A stretch of DNA of 15,022 nucleotides from Ophiosphaerella korrae (Eukaryota > Ascomycota > Dothideomycetes > Pleosporales > Phaeosphaeriaceae). Numbering within the stretch: position 1 is the stretch's first letter; each line of letters opens with the position of its first letter. Positions 1-8,984 of this stretch are shown here, in pieces. Position numbers and translations under genes: made by a program. The notes beneath the pieces were generated by a model. That model made no database searches, was not told the DNA's origin, and saw nothing but the letters and a program-made list of their open reading frames with translations. Location: NCBI GenBank assembly GCA_028456385.1, contig JALNQF010000751.1, positions 1 through 15,022 of the forward strand, given 5' to 3'.

Positions 1-64
1 ATATTAGTAAGTTTATAATATTAGTAAGTTTGCAATATTAGTAAGTTGTAAACTTACTAATATT
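1..64. repeat. 17-bp direct repeats ending in a 14-bp hairpin
   Basis: The motif atattagtaagtt starts at 1, 18 and 35 (17-bp period). The third unit then folds back: the 14 bases at 34-47 are the exact reverse complement of 51-64, with a 3-base loop. The stretch lies in the leftmost part of the minus-strand repeat copy. It is AT-rich, so some self-complementarity is cheap, but a perfect 14-bp arm next to a regular direct repeat is structured. It may be a remnant of an LTR or of an untranslated leader. Confidence 0.7.
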
Positions 65-116
65 AGTGCGAAAATAAAAGATATAAGGGATAACTCTCTT
101 ATAATTTGTGTAACTA

Positions 117-190
117 TATAGATTACCTTAATCTATTATACGTATTTATAGATTACGTTAATATATTATATATATTTATAGATTACTTTA
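117..190. repeat. 30-bp tandem repeat, about 2.5 units
   Basis: The word tatagattac recurs with gattac at 121, 151 and 181, an exact 30-bp period, and the intervening bases are similar. It lies inside the minus-strand repeat copy. The corresponding part of the right-hand copy (from about 11,464) also carries a short tandem repeat, but with a 45-bp period, so this part of the element appears prone to tandem change. Confidence 0.6.
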
Positions 191-1866
191 CGTTTTATGT
201 ATCTAGGTTATAGGTTATTTCCTAATCTAGGTTATTACTCTACTTATACTATACTTTATTACTACTTAAGTTAGGACTAATTAGTTCTATCTCGATTTCT
301 CTTGTTATACCTATAACATATTACTTAGCTTAATTAAGAGTTACTAGAATACTACTATAGAGTAAAAGACTTATACTTTTTACTAATACGCGTAAAGCTA
401 CTAGTAAGTAAGAGATTAGTACTTTTTACTAATATATATAGTGCTTAGCTTAATACTTAAGTTAATACTTAAGCTAAAGTAGTTAGGTTTAAGTAAGTAC
501 TAATTTACTTTACTAGATTAAGGTAGTAAAACTCTTAAGTATTAGATTTTAGAAAAGTTATAGTATTTTAATAAAAAGGCTTTTTATAATAGCTAAGTAA
601 TAGCTTTACTAAAGAGTATAACTAGAACTTTTAGAAAAGCTCTTTTTTAGTTAGTTACTTATAACTTAAAAGTACTAAGTATAAACTAAGTAAATTAATT
701 ATTCTCTCTATTTCTAGCTTTGCGCTCTATTTATATATTTATAATATAGTAGTTTTAGCTAAGTTTTTTAAAATTGTAGTAAGCTTAGGTCTTTAATACT
801 CTTTTTATTAAGGTACTAGTTTCTTTATTATATTAGTTATACTAATATAGTCTTTCTCCTTATATATAAAATTATTTATTTAATTCCTTTATTTATAAAC
901 GTTAAGGCTATAGTCTATTTAGCTGTAGTAAAAGTAGTAGCTTAGTAATTATTACGCTTATACGCTAAGCTAATTAGATTACTATACTAGCTTAAGTAAG
1001 CTAATTAATAGATTCTAAGTATATCTAGAATCTATTATACCTTTCTATATATACTATTAAGTATATAATTATATATATAATTACGTATCTAATTACTTAT
1101 TATATATCTAATCGTGTAACTTATCTAATAATTTAGTTAGGTTAAAATTAAGTAAGTATAGTAACTAGGTTATAATCATAATATAGTATTAAGCTATCTA
1201 TCTTATTATTATATATAAAGTATATATATACGCGTTATCTTATATAGAAAGCTAAAACTACTACTATTAAGTAGTAAGCCTCTATAAATAGCTTTAATAT
1301 AACTTTTATAAGAGTAGTTATATTATTAAATATACTTATCTCTCTCTATAATAATAAGTAGACTATAATATAGTTTACTAAGTTTATCTAGCTATATAAA
1401 TACTAACACTATCTAAGTAAAGTAATAATAGATATTAACTTTAGTTATTATTTTAAGCTTCTACTTCTCTTATAAGAACTAAAAATACTACTTATAATTA
1501 TAGCTAGAGCTCTTCTAAAGAGAGTACTTATCTAAGAATTTAAGTATATATAAGTACTACTAAAAGTAGTAATACTATTAATAGAACTACTAGTATTTCT
1601 TAGTATAGATAGGTTTAATTTTTAGTTACTTTTTATAGTAGTAATTAATAAGGTTATAACTTTTTAAGTAGTAGTATAGTATATTATAGCTAGGTAGCTT
1701 TAAATAAGTTCTATCTACTACTATAAATATAGTAGCTTTAGTAAGCTTTAAATACTCTAACTATAGCTATATATAAGCTTTATAATAGATAAGCTTCTTT
1801 TAATATATTAATAGTATAAGTAGATAGCTACTATAAAGTTTATCTTTAATATTACTTATTTTATAG

Positions 1867-1962
1867 TACTTTTTTATAATCTTACTTATAGCTAAGTATA
1901 TATAGTTAAACTACTTTTTTATAATCTTACTTATAGCTAAGTATATATAGTTAAACTACTTT
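1867..1962. repeat. Perfect 45-bp tandem duplication
   Basis: The segment starting tactttttt at 1,867 is repeated starting at 1,912 with no difference that I can see over the 45-bp unit, plus a few bases of a third unit. The block around it is RIP-saturated. Two identical units mean either that duplication followed mutation or that RIP had nothing left to change. Two 45-bp units are far below the length usually needed to trigger RIP. Confidence 0.85.
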
Positions 1963-2899
1963 ATAGCTTTAAAGTACTCTATACTAGCTAATACTATTCT
2001 AATAATCTAGTTACGTAACTCTAGACTAATATTTAGCTTTCTATATATATTTCTATCTATCTCTTATCTAAATTAGCGTAGTATAGCTATAGTTATAGTA
2101 AGTTAAAGTAATAAAGTTATTTAACAGTATATAGTAAGTTAAGCTTAGTATTCTAAACTTTTACGCTAGTATAGTATAAAGCTTCTAAAATAGTATCTTA
2201 TAATAGCTATAATAATAGTTACTAAAGAGTTTATAAAGCTATAAAAACGTTAAGTATACTATATATAGTATATAAGTGCTTCGTACTTATATATAAGCTT
2301 AAAATAAATAGAATTATAAGTAAAGTTTTTTTTAACTAAGTTTAAATAACTACTATAAACTTTATTAAATAATTTTACTATATAGCTTACTTAGAGAGTA
2401 TATTATAAGTTAGAGCTCTACTCTATATAAGTTAAGTAAGCTTATAGTAGTAAGTAAACTATATAAGCTCTTTAAGCTACTCTATTATATATAAATAGCT
2501 TATCTTAAATAGCTTAATAATTAATAATTTTCTCCTACTTATTTCTAAGCTTTTATCTTATAATACTAAACTATTAAAACTACTTATATTAAAGCTACTA
2601 CTCTAGATATTATATACTTATTTTTTTAGAAGTTTAATTTATTCTAAATAAAGTATAATATTAATTTATAACTTAGAATATAAAGCTTATAAGAGAAAGT
2701 TAATACTAAGAAGTAAGAAGTAGTTTTATAGTAACTTCGCTTAGATATTATATATATACTTATATACCCTATCTATAATATAGTTATATCTCTCTAAAGT
2801 AATAATAAGAAGTAGTTAATATATATAAGATAAGAGGGTATAGATAAGTCTAATATAACTTAGAATTATAGCTTAAAGCTAACTATTATATAATAAGCT

Positions 2900-3301
2900 C
2901 TCTAGCTACTTTAAAAACTTTATAGTATTAGAAATTACTACATCTTAGGTTAGTCTAAAGTAGATAGCCCTAGAAGAAGGGTATATAAGCTCTTTAAAAG
3001 AATTACTAGGTAGTTAGTAATTACTTTACCTATTAATATACTCTTTACTACAACCTAACTCCTTATACTTCTATTATAGCGTCCCCTACCTACTAGTAAT
3101 TTAACTTAACTCTATGTAACTTAGTTTAAAATATAGATTTTACTAAACTTACAATTAAGATAAATAATCTAATAAATCTTTACCTCTTAGTTTAACTTAC
3201 TTCTAAATTTGCAAGGGCCTAATTAAATTAATTAAATTAGCTAACTTAATTAAGTTAATTAATCTATCGAATCTAAATTAATTAATACTAAGTCTATTAA
3301 C
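2900..3301 (-). other. Possible LTR start of a minus-strand element
   Basis: On the minus strand a TGTTAATAG-type end begins at 3,301 and runs leftward into RIP-saturated DNA. Fungal LTRs begin with TG and often TGTTA. I found neither the matching LTR end nor a target-site duplication nor a readable gag or pol frame, so this is only a candidate for the boundary of the left block. Confidence 0.2.
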
Positions 3302-3438
3302 AATTACTCTAAACTAGTCCTTTAATAGAGAAGACATCCTACTAAGACGAGACTAAAACGTATTACTTACCCTAGCTACTTATTATCTAATAGAGCTATA
3401 ACGTTAAAGCGTTAAATTAAATTACTTAAGAAATATAA

Positions 3439-3752
3439 TGTTATATAATTTGTACAAGTTACAAGTGTTATTAAGTACTAAACTACTGTTTATTACTAAC
3501 TGTACTAAATACTACTCTATTTATCGGTGTAGGGATATTTATTTAGGAAATTATACGGCAGGGTGTATTAGAGAAGAACAAATAGAGTAGGTAAAGTAGG
3601 GGGCCCCTTGATCTAAGCCTTAGCAGGGTACGTGCCCGATTGAGGGCCATAAATACCTACTCTCGTGCTTTAGCTAGAACTCTAACATCTACAATCTACG
3701 AAATACAACAACTAGTTACTCTTACGCTTCGCGCGCACCTGTGATACCAACA
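3439..3752 (+). mobile_element. Probable Copia-type LTR relic at the edge of the gene island
   Basis: The segment begins TGTTATATAATTTG and ends ACCAACA, giving TG...CA ends over 314 bp, a usual length for a fungal Copia LTR. Inside is a TATA-like cataaata at about 3,649, followed about 40 bases later by an A/C-rich stretch (acatctacaatctacg, aaatacaaca) like the R/U5 part of fungal LTRs. It is less RIP-mutated towards its 3' half. I see no clear 5-bp target duplication. The exact 3' end is uncertain (3,710 is an alternative). The internal part seems truncated, since nothing recognisable as gag or pol follows. Confidence 0.4.
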
Positions 3753-3769
3753 ATCGGTTTATAGCCTAG
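3753..3769 (+). other. Primer-binding-like site after the LTR relic
   Basis: GGTTTATAGCCTAG (3,756-3,769) resembles the Copia-type primer site that pairs with the internal part of initiator-Met tRNA, GGTTATGGGCCCAG, at 10 of 14 positions. Two of the four mismatches (G to A, C to T) are transitions of the kind RIP makes. It sits directly after the proposed LTR end, which is the expected place. The match is by eye and could be coincidental. Confidence 0.3.
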
Positions 3770-4794
3770 CAGGGGTAGGGTGGATTCTAGAGTAAGCGAT
3801 TAAATTAGATTAGAAGGATTTAGCTTAGACTGTATTAATGCGCTTTTAAGAGTATCAATACGTTTCTCAATCCCCTGTCTACTTTGCTCGCTTCTTGCCG
3901 ATCTATCCGACCCCTACTAGGCCATAACCGATAAACCAACTTACTACGGTACGAGCCGTCCGTACCTACACATACCCGTTTGACGCGTCATTCATTCAAT
4001 TTCAGTGTTAGCTGCACTTTAGCAGCATTTTGACACGCTATATTCAAGTGGAGAAATTTTAGAGCCAAAATCCGCCGAAATTCCATAAGCGAGACCGAAT
4101 GAGACTGAGTAGGACTTGACAGGGGTAAGGTTTGCCTAGGGCAGTTCGGGGTAATAGTTAATTACAGCACGAACCCACAGAGCTTTCAGCCCTCCGATTG
4201 GGGGGGGGGCCTTTGCCGTTGTTGCATTACATATTTCTCCGTTAGTTCGCCGGAACGCAGAACGGGCTACAGCCGGTGAAGATCAAGCTTGCGTCTGACG
4301 ATGTAACAGGGGCCCGCAATCATATATATGCATTCCCGAATCTTGTGCTATCCCTCCCCGGATATTCATCCTTGCACCTCCGTATAAACATTTGACGATT
4401 TCGGACTCCGCGTACGACCCACTCAGAACTTTATTTCTCCAACTGACTTGGTCACGAGGATGATAGTTTTATCTGGCGCTTCGGCATGAATTGATAGGCA
4501 CTATTTCCCTCATTCTCTACCGAATCGCGCTTCAGCCAATGGGAAGATGACCGAGATTGACCAAATGGCAGCTCAAGCAAGCTAATTTAGTTGCGGGACC
4601 GACGCTGCTTAGAAAGCTAACTTCCAATTCACCCATTGCAGTGTAATTGCTTTCCGTAGACACCTACCGCGCCTCATGGGTAGTTGCGTGCCTGGGAGTT
4701 TGGCAGAACCCGGAATTGACCCAAATGGTAATTCTTTGTTGATCCGTCTCGGCACATTTTATAACTGTGAGCTCGTGTCCACGGCAAGGAGAAT

Positions 4795-4817
4795 CACGTG
4801 TGATCGCTGCTCACGTG
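4795..4817. promoter_or_regulatory. Pair of CACGTG E-boxes
   Basis: CACGTG occurs at 4,795-4,800 and again at 4,812-4,817, 17 bp apart start to start. The first lies in the inverted repeat ATCAC-GT-GTGAT. CACGTG is the core site for fungal bHLH factors (Cbf1/SREBP-like). The pair is about 640 bp upstream of the only ORF, so a role in its control is possible but unproven. Confidence 0.3.
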
Positions 4818-5316
4818 CTCAACCAACTACCCTACCGTAAAGAGTTTTTATTTGCGGTTTTCCAAGCCAGCGGTGTGATTTCTTTAACAATAGACCCATA
4901 TTTATCAAGACCATGAACTATTGAAGGTCCTTTGGGCTCTGTTCAAGCCAGCAAGAGGGAATGGGTTTGAAGGCTTAGCAATATACGGGTTCAGGATAGC
5001 GTCTGTACGGTTCCTCGCTGGCGGAAGAATGGGGGCCCAAGCGAGACAGTGTTAAGGGCCGAGGCGCACAGTGTCGTATCATCATCTGTCGGCCCGTTAA
5101 AACTTCGGTGGTGGTTCTTCGGGGTTGCCCAATGCAAAACACATCCGATAACAATTCGCCAACATCAATTCTCATCAGACCACAGCCCGGAGAATCGGAG
5201 TTTGGATCATCGGCAACTGCCGATACAAGAAAATACAGGGGAATACACTACACGCGTGAACATTGGCCGTAGACAGCGATAAGTCGATACACGTTAATTT
5301 GACAGTCTCCTCTTCG

Positions 5317-5425
5317 TATTTAAACCAAGCCAGGCTCTCTTGAGACATCTTATTCAGCGAGCACATCAGGCGTGACCAAGATTATTGCTACATCGAATCA
5401 CTCTATCCCTTCTTCTGACCCTCGC
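5317..5425 (+). promoter_or_regulatory. Putative core promoter of the fusion gene
   Basis: A TATA-like TATTTAAA lies at 5,317-5,324. A pyrimidine-rich stretch (ctctatcccttcttctgacc) lies at 5,401-5,420, the kind of CT block often found around transcription starts in filamentous fungi. Both sit 40-140 bases before the ATG at 5,459. The same strand has an in-frame TAG at 5,426-5,428, which fixes the N-terminus downstream unless an intron intervenes. Confidence 0.4.
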
Positions 5426-5458
5426 TAGTTATCGCGTGTCGTTACATCTCTAACTACC

Positions 5459-7876
5459 ATGGCGGCCGTCCTGAATGCCAACTGGTCGAACCAGACCTCT
5501 AAGCACTCCGATCATGTCTCGGGAAGTATGGAGAATTGGTACTGCTATACCGAAAAACTTCCACCCTACACCGTGGTGGATGGGCGCTGTGTTTGGCACT
5601 GGAGAGACAAGCAAACCTCTGCGGAGGGCTGGGTTGTCATCGACGCACCAACTCCTACCCTTGCTGGCGGCGGGCTTTTCCTTCATGCAAATGCTACTAT
5701 GGCGGAAGTCCGTGATGTAGCGTGCGCAATGAGTGAAAAGCTGGCTGTTTCTGCTCAGCCTCAGGTCGTCGGCGCAAAAGGAGGAGTTCGATTCAACCAC
5801 AGTGACCGACGAGCTGCCGGGGTTCTGGAACGCTTCATTCGCGACAACGCGGCCGTCATATCGCGATACTGGGGAACCGGTGGAGATCTCAACACGAGCC
5901 ATGGTATTATCGACCAACATTGCCGGAAATATTGCGTCCCGGGAACTACTACAGCCCTAGATGCATTGCCTCGCACCCTCGACTCTCATCGATCGGCTGT
6001 CAGAGATGTCAATAGTCTTCTGGAAGAGCACATTGATGAAATGGGATGGCCTTTGAGGGACTTTTCGGTGGGATTCGTGATGGCTACAGCCTTCCAACAA
6101 CTCTTGAAACGTACGAACCCGGGCCTTCTAGGAAATGCCCGTCTGGTACTACAAGGATTCGGATGCGTGGGTGCGACATTTGCTCAAGCAGTTCAAAGCT
6201 TGGACATCGGTCGTGTAGTTGGCATTTCCAGCCAGTATGGTTTCCTTGTCAACGACGAAGGAATCAATTGTGAGGCTATTCAGGCACTTCGTCAAAAGGC
6301 GGCAGAGAATGGTTCAACTTCGAAATACGATCGAAACTGTCTGGAGGCTGGTCTGACAGAAGCGGAGTTGGCATCCGACCTGTACAGTCGGCGCGAGAAC
6401 GGCTCCACGGACGAGCAACATCTGATCCGGTTCTTGTCCGCAGCAAACGCTGAGGTCTTCGTTCCATGTGCTCAGCGTTATGCCGTGACTCCGAAGGTCT
6501 TGACGACCCTGATCGCAAATACCTTCGCTGGCATGCCTCGCGATGCTCGATTCATTCTTTCCGGCGCCAACAACATTTTCAGCACTACGGAACCGAAGAG
6601 CTTCTATCTGTCGAACCTAGACTCCGGTTCCATCAAGATGCTTCCCGAGTGGGTGAGCAACTCGGGCACCTCGAACCTGTTCATGCGGGCCTGCAGCGGA
6701 CTTGCACTGGAAGGCCGCGCAATCACTAGCCTAGAGTCCATCGCCAAAGATACAAACGCATTTATCCACTTCGTGTTCGCTCGATTGAAGGGTTGTGCTA
6801 TTACTGCTACATCACTGTTTGATGCTTCGGAGGCAGTCGCAGCAGCACGACGAAAAGCCGACGCTTCGAATCTCCTAGGCGTGGACAGGCTCAGTCATTT
6901 GAGTCTCGTCAGCCCTGACATCCAGCGGTCCATTCGAACTTTCCGAGAAGTCGTCGGTGCGACCCCTACTCAGGGTCCCGAAAGTAACTGTTTCGCTCTA
7001 CCCGGTCACGATGACCCCACGCTCAGGATTGCCCAAGCGACTCCCGGGGCAGACCACACAATCCTCGGTCTGACTCTGCATTGGGATGTCTGCAACCTGG
7101 ACAAGGCACGCGAAGTGCTCACAGCGGAGGGCATTGGGTACAAGGAGCAGCCAACTGAAGATGCCTCCACCAGCGACCTAGTCCTCACCGGCTACGAGGC
7201 TGGATACCGTGTAGCATTCCGTCAAACCCAAAAGCGAGAGTGGCCCCCTTTCAACTCTGCAAAGGCTCGCAAGAGAGCCGAGTCGGCGGTCGGGGTTATC
7301 AAGCAGATAGACCACTATGCTCCAATCATGCCCAAGGCTGCGCCCGTCGTGGCTTTCCACGAACGCTTCATGGGCTTTACGTCCCTTCAAAACATGTGTC
7401 TCAATGTCGGATCAGCTCCTGAGGGAGAGAAAGACGCACTGCTCGAGGTTCTAGGGCTTCCGTTCGATGATCAACGAACGGTGGTGCTCACCGAAGCCCT
7501 TATGCCGCAGTGTACCTTCGCGAAAATGCTAGCCAAAAAGGGCGGCCTTCCATTTGCTCACCACATAGCTATGGAAGTCGACGATGTCGAGGCTGCCTTT
7601 ACAGCTGTCTCGAAGGGAGGTTGGGGCACTACTGCGGATCGTACCACTACCGATCCGGGCAGTGGCCTGCGTCAGTTCTTTTTGAGAGAGGAGGAAGCTG
7701 GTTGTGCAATAGAGCTGATCCAGCGCTCCCAAAATAGTTCCACAGCAGCAGCATTATCGTCGCAGGCATCAAAAGTAGCAGTCAAGGGAGCACAGCCCGG
7801 GAGTGCTCGTGGTCAAGGCGAATTCAGGGGGAATAACATCGTTACACTGACACAGGGACTTGATACATGGTTGTAG
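5459..7876 (+). CDS. Amino-acid dehydrogenase (ELFV type) fused to HPPD-like VOC dioxygenase
   Basis: 805 residues, no intron needed. The ATG has good context (accATGg) and an in-frame TAG lies 33 bases upstream. M24 is an alternative start, because the first recognisable fold begins only near residue 60.

Residues about 60-445 form a Glu/Leu/Phe/Val dehydrogenase. K94 and GAKGG with K107 match the substrate and catalytic lysines, and D143 in GGDLNT matches the catalytic Asp. GFGCVG (233-238) is the NAD(P) loop, and SGANN (368-372) and LPEWVSNSG (395-403) match the family EGAN and PD-LANAGG motifs.

Residues about 475-757 are two VOC modules like HPPD. The first begins at LSHLSLV (478). The second has IDH (H619), HHIAM (H702) and IELIQR (E752), the expected His/His/Glu iron ligands.

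Oddities: the glutamate-reading Lys is Gly (G70); the K94-K107 spacing is one residue longer than usual; H702-E752 spans 50 residues against about 82 in HPPD. I see no signal peptide or membrane segment, so it is probably cytosolic. Predicted activity is deamination of a non-glutamate amino acid followed by oxygenation of the oxo acid; the substrate is unknown. Confidence 0.85.
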   Translation: MAAVLNANWSNQTSKHSDHVSGSMENWYCYTEKLPPYTVVDGRCVWHWRDKQTSAEGWVVIDAPTPTLAGGGLFLHANATMAEVRDVACAMSEKLAVSAQPQVVGAKGGVRFNHSDRRAAGVLERFIRDNAAVISRYWGTGGDLNTSHGIIDQHCRKYCVPGTTTALDALPRTLDSHRSAVRDVNSLLEEHIDEMGWPLRDFSVGFVMATAFQQLLKRTNPGLLGNARLVLQGFGCVGATFAQAVQSLDIGRVVGISSQYGFLVNDEGINCEAIQALRQKAAENGSTSKYDRNCLEAGLTEAELASDLYSRRENGSTDEQHLIRFLSAANAEVFVPCAQRYAVTPKVLTTLIANTFAGMPRDARFILSGANNIFSTTEPKSFYLSNLDSGSIKMLPEWVSNSGTSNLFMRACSGLALEGRAITSLESIAKDTNAFIHFVFARLKGCAITATSLFDASEAVAAARRKADASNLLGVDRLSHLSLVSPDIQRSIRTFREVVGATPTQGPESNCFALPGHDDPTLRIAQATPGADHTILGLTLHWDVCNLDKAREVLTAEGIGYKEQPTEDASTSDLVLTGYEAGYRVAFRQTQKREWPPFNSAKARKRAESAVGVIKQIDHYAPIMPKAAPVVAFHERFMGFTSLQNMCLNVGSAPEGEKDALLEVLGLPFDDQRTVVLTEALMPQCTFAKMLAKKGGLPFAHHIAMEVDDVEAAFTAVSKGGWGTTADRTTTDPGSGLRQFFLREEEAGCAIELIQRSQNSSTAAALSSQASKVAVKGAQPGSARGQGEFRGNNIVTLTQGLDTWL

Positions 7877-8896
7877 GTAGTGGGCTGTGATAGACGCTTC
7901 GATCGGCGGCTTGTGTGCGAATTGAAGCAGGGAAGCGCACTAGGGATGGTGAACATCGACCGACAGTTTCAAACACTGGTTAGCAGTATCCCTTTTGGCT
8001 GGCCGAAAAAAAGGCGATGGATCACGTAACGAGAGGCATAGGGTGCGGTTGGGGGGAATGAACGGGCGTTGTATATCGAAAGGGATTTTCTAGCTATACA
8101 GACAGTCGTGACCATAGTTATCAGTTAAGAAGTTTATTTTTCCTATTACCGGCGAGGCCTATGAAGCCTTGATCAACATACTTGTCTGAATCAGTTGTTT
8201 CATCTGCTTGCAAGCTTTATAGTACTACCGAATATTGACTCTGGTCGAGTTGCGAGCATCTTATCCTGCCGATAGGATAAGTCTTAGCACGGATATATTC
8301 CACAAGGTTAGCACTGAAGACTCCAGATTACAGACCACAACAAGCTCCAGCTCTGCAGAGGTCTAAATCGTCAAAATCCCAAGCCTTTTCAAAGTAAAAA
8401 AAGCCATACGCTCGAGCCGCCAGAGCCTTCAAGCCCTAGCAGACGTGTTTCAAGTCGTCGGCGTGGTTGCTGGCCGACTGGTGACACCGTTCGGTTCGGA
8501 GGCGAGCTGGTAGGGCCCGGCCGAAACCCCCAGACGGCCGTCGTCGACGTGACGGACAGATTTTGTCGTCCCCGAAGCCTTCGCGGATCGAAATACTTAC
8601 GGAGTCTGTGTAGCGGTCCCGCGAGTTATAACATGCTATAATAAAGCTTGAGAAGATAGCCTAACAAAGAGAGTAATTAGAGCTGGTTGGATGACCTTAG
8701 GAATAGTGTCTTTGAACCCGGACAAAGTACTACAGTCCTCTAAGGTTTCTTAGCGCCTCTTCACTCCACTAGAGCCTCTCCTAGCTGCCTCAATTGCAGA
8801 CAGGCTTCTCTAAACACCCTAAAAGTCTCTTGATTTGTACTAAGCTTAGTAGCTATTGTTACTGTCAGATGAGAAGCATGTAATACGGCGATTTCA
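7877..8896. other. Non-coding DNA downstream of the gene
   Basis: Composition is ordinary, with a GC-rich patch at about 8,440-8,600. I found no ORF with recognisable content and no RNA gene. No AATAAA lies within the first 700 bases after the stop; the nearest, at about 8,640, is too far to assign with confidence. The stretch from about 8,640 to 8,896 may already belong to the repeat that follows, but I could not show a match. Confidence 0.4.
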
Positions 8897-8981
8897 GCTG
8901 TTGCCATCGCAGAAACACCTCCCTATGGCTGTTGCCTTCGCAGAAACACCTACCCATAGCTGTTGCCTTTGCAGAAACACG
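8897..8981. repeat. 31-bp minisatellite, about 2.7 units
   Basis: The unit gctgttgcc-t-cgcagaaacacct begins at 8,897, 8,928 and 8,959, an exact 31-bp period with a few substitutions. It has kept its CpA and TpG, so RIP did not reach it although it is repeated; three 31-bp units are far too short to trigger RIP. It directly precedes the boundary of the right AT-rich block. Confidence 0.85.
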
Positions 8982-8984
8982 ATC

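Larger units (their letters stand above)
1..1105 (-). mobile_element. Minus-strand, RIP-degraded copy of the repeat found from 8,985 on the right
   Basis: Read on the minus strand, three blocks match the plus strand on the right in the same order. The AGATTC...GAATCT block near 1,029-993 matches 9,048-9,071. The block at about 855-700 (taatataataaagaaacta and what follows) matches about 9,098-9,230. The block at about 320-230 (gatagaactaattagtc, then an aagtag-gtaataacct stretch) matches about 11,318-11,420. The left copy is much shorter between the last two blocks (about 0.5 kb against about 2.2 kb), so one copy has a deletion or the other an insertion. The element class is not certain. The last block continues, in the right copy, into a Ty3/Gypsy-like gag relic. 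Confidence 0.6.
1..3430. repeat. Left AT-rich, RIP-saturated repeat block
   Basis: This stretch contains almost no CpA or TpG and is packed with TpA, while CpG (acgcg), GCT and CCT still occur. Loss specific to CpA on both strands is what RIP of duplicated DNA leaves in Pezizomycotina; general AT drift would not be so context-specific. No frame stays open for any useful length and no protein family could be read on either strand. The part from about 1,105 down to 1 is a minus-strand copy of a repeat also present on the right side of the window. The part from about 1,105 to 3,430 has no partner that I could find here. The composition changes back to ordinary between about 3,430 and 3,600. Confidence 0.85.
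3770..5458. other. Non-coding island DNA upstream of the gene
   Basis: Base composition is ordinary and CpA/TpG are normal, so this DNA has escaped RIP. The only frames present are short (under about 80 codons), overlap each other on both strands and show no domain, so I call none of them genes. About the first 200 bases may be the decayed internal start of the Copia-like element. A run of ten G lies at about 4,201-4,210. The last few hundred bases carry promoter-like signals for the gene at 5,459. I see no tRNA, rRNA or conserved RNA fold. Confidence 0.5.

Noticed and set aside
1..120. CRISPR-like array or telomeric repeat
   Set aside because: The 17-bp and 30-bp units have no unique spacers between constant repeats, and no TTAGGG-type repeat is present. 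The host is fungal, so CRISPR is not expected.
1105..3300. Reverse transcriptase or transposase on the minus strand of the left block
   Set aside because: I translated stretches looking for YVDD-like, integrase or DDE motifs allowing for RIP changes and found none that I would defend.
4201..4210. Run of ten G as a structural or regulatory element
   Set aside because: A single homopolymer with no neighbouring G-runs to form a quadruplex; it may also be a sequencing-prone tract.
5049..5282. 77-codon plus-strand frame upstream of the gene
   Set aside because: No domain and no promoter or coding bias, and it overlaps frames on the other strand. It is also not in a position to be an obvious exon of the main gene.
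5450..5920. 156-codon open frame on the minus strand at the start of the main gene
   Set aside because: It lies wholly within and opposite the 805-residue ORF, has no recognisable motif, and is best explained as a shadow of GC-balanced codons.
8354..8510. About 49 codons open on the plus strand, hydrophobic and basic (FQVVGVVAG)
   Set aside because: It lacks an ATG, follows an in-frame TAA and ends at TAG. It is in a GC-rich patch where chance frames are common, and no family was recognised.
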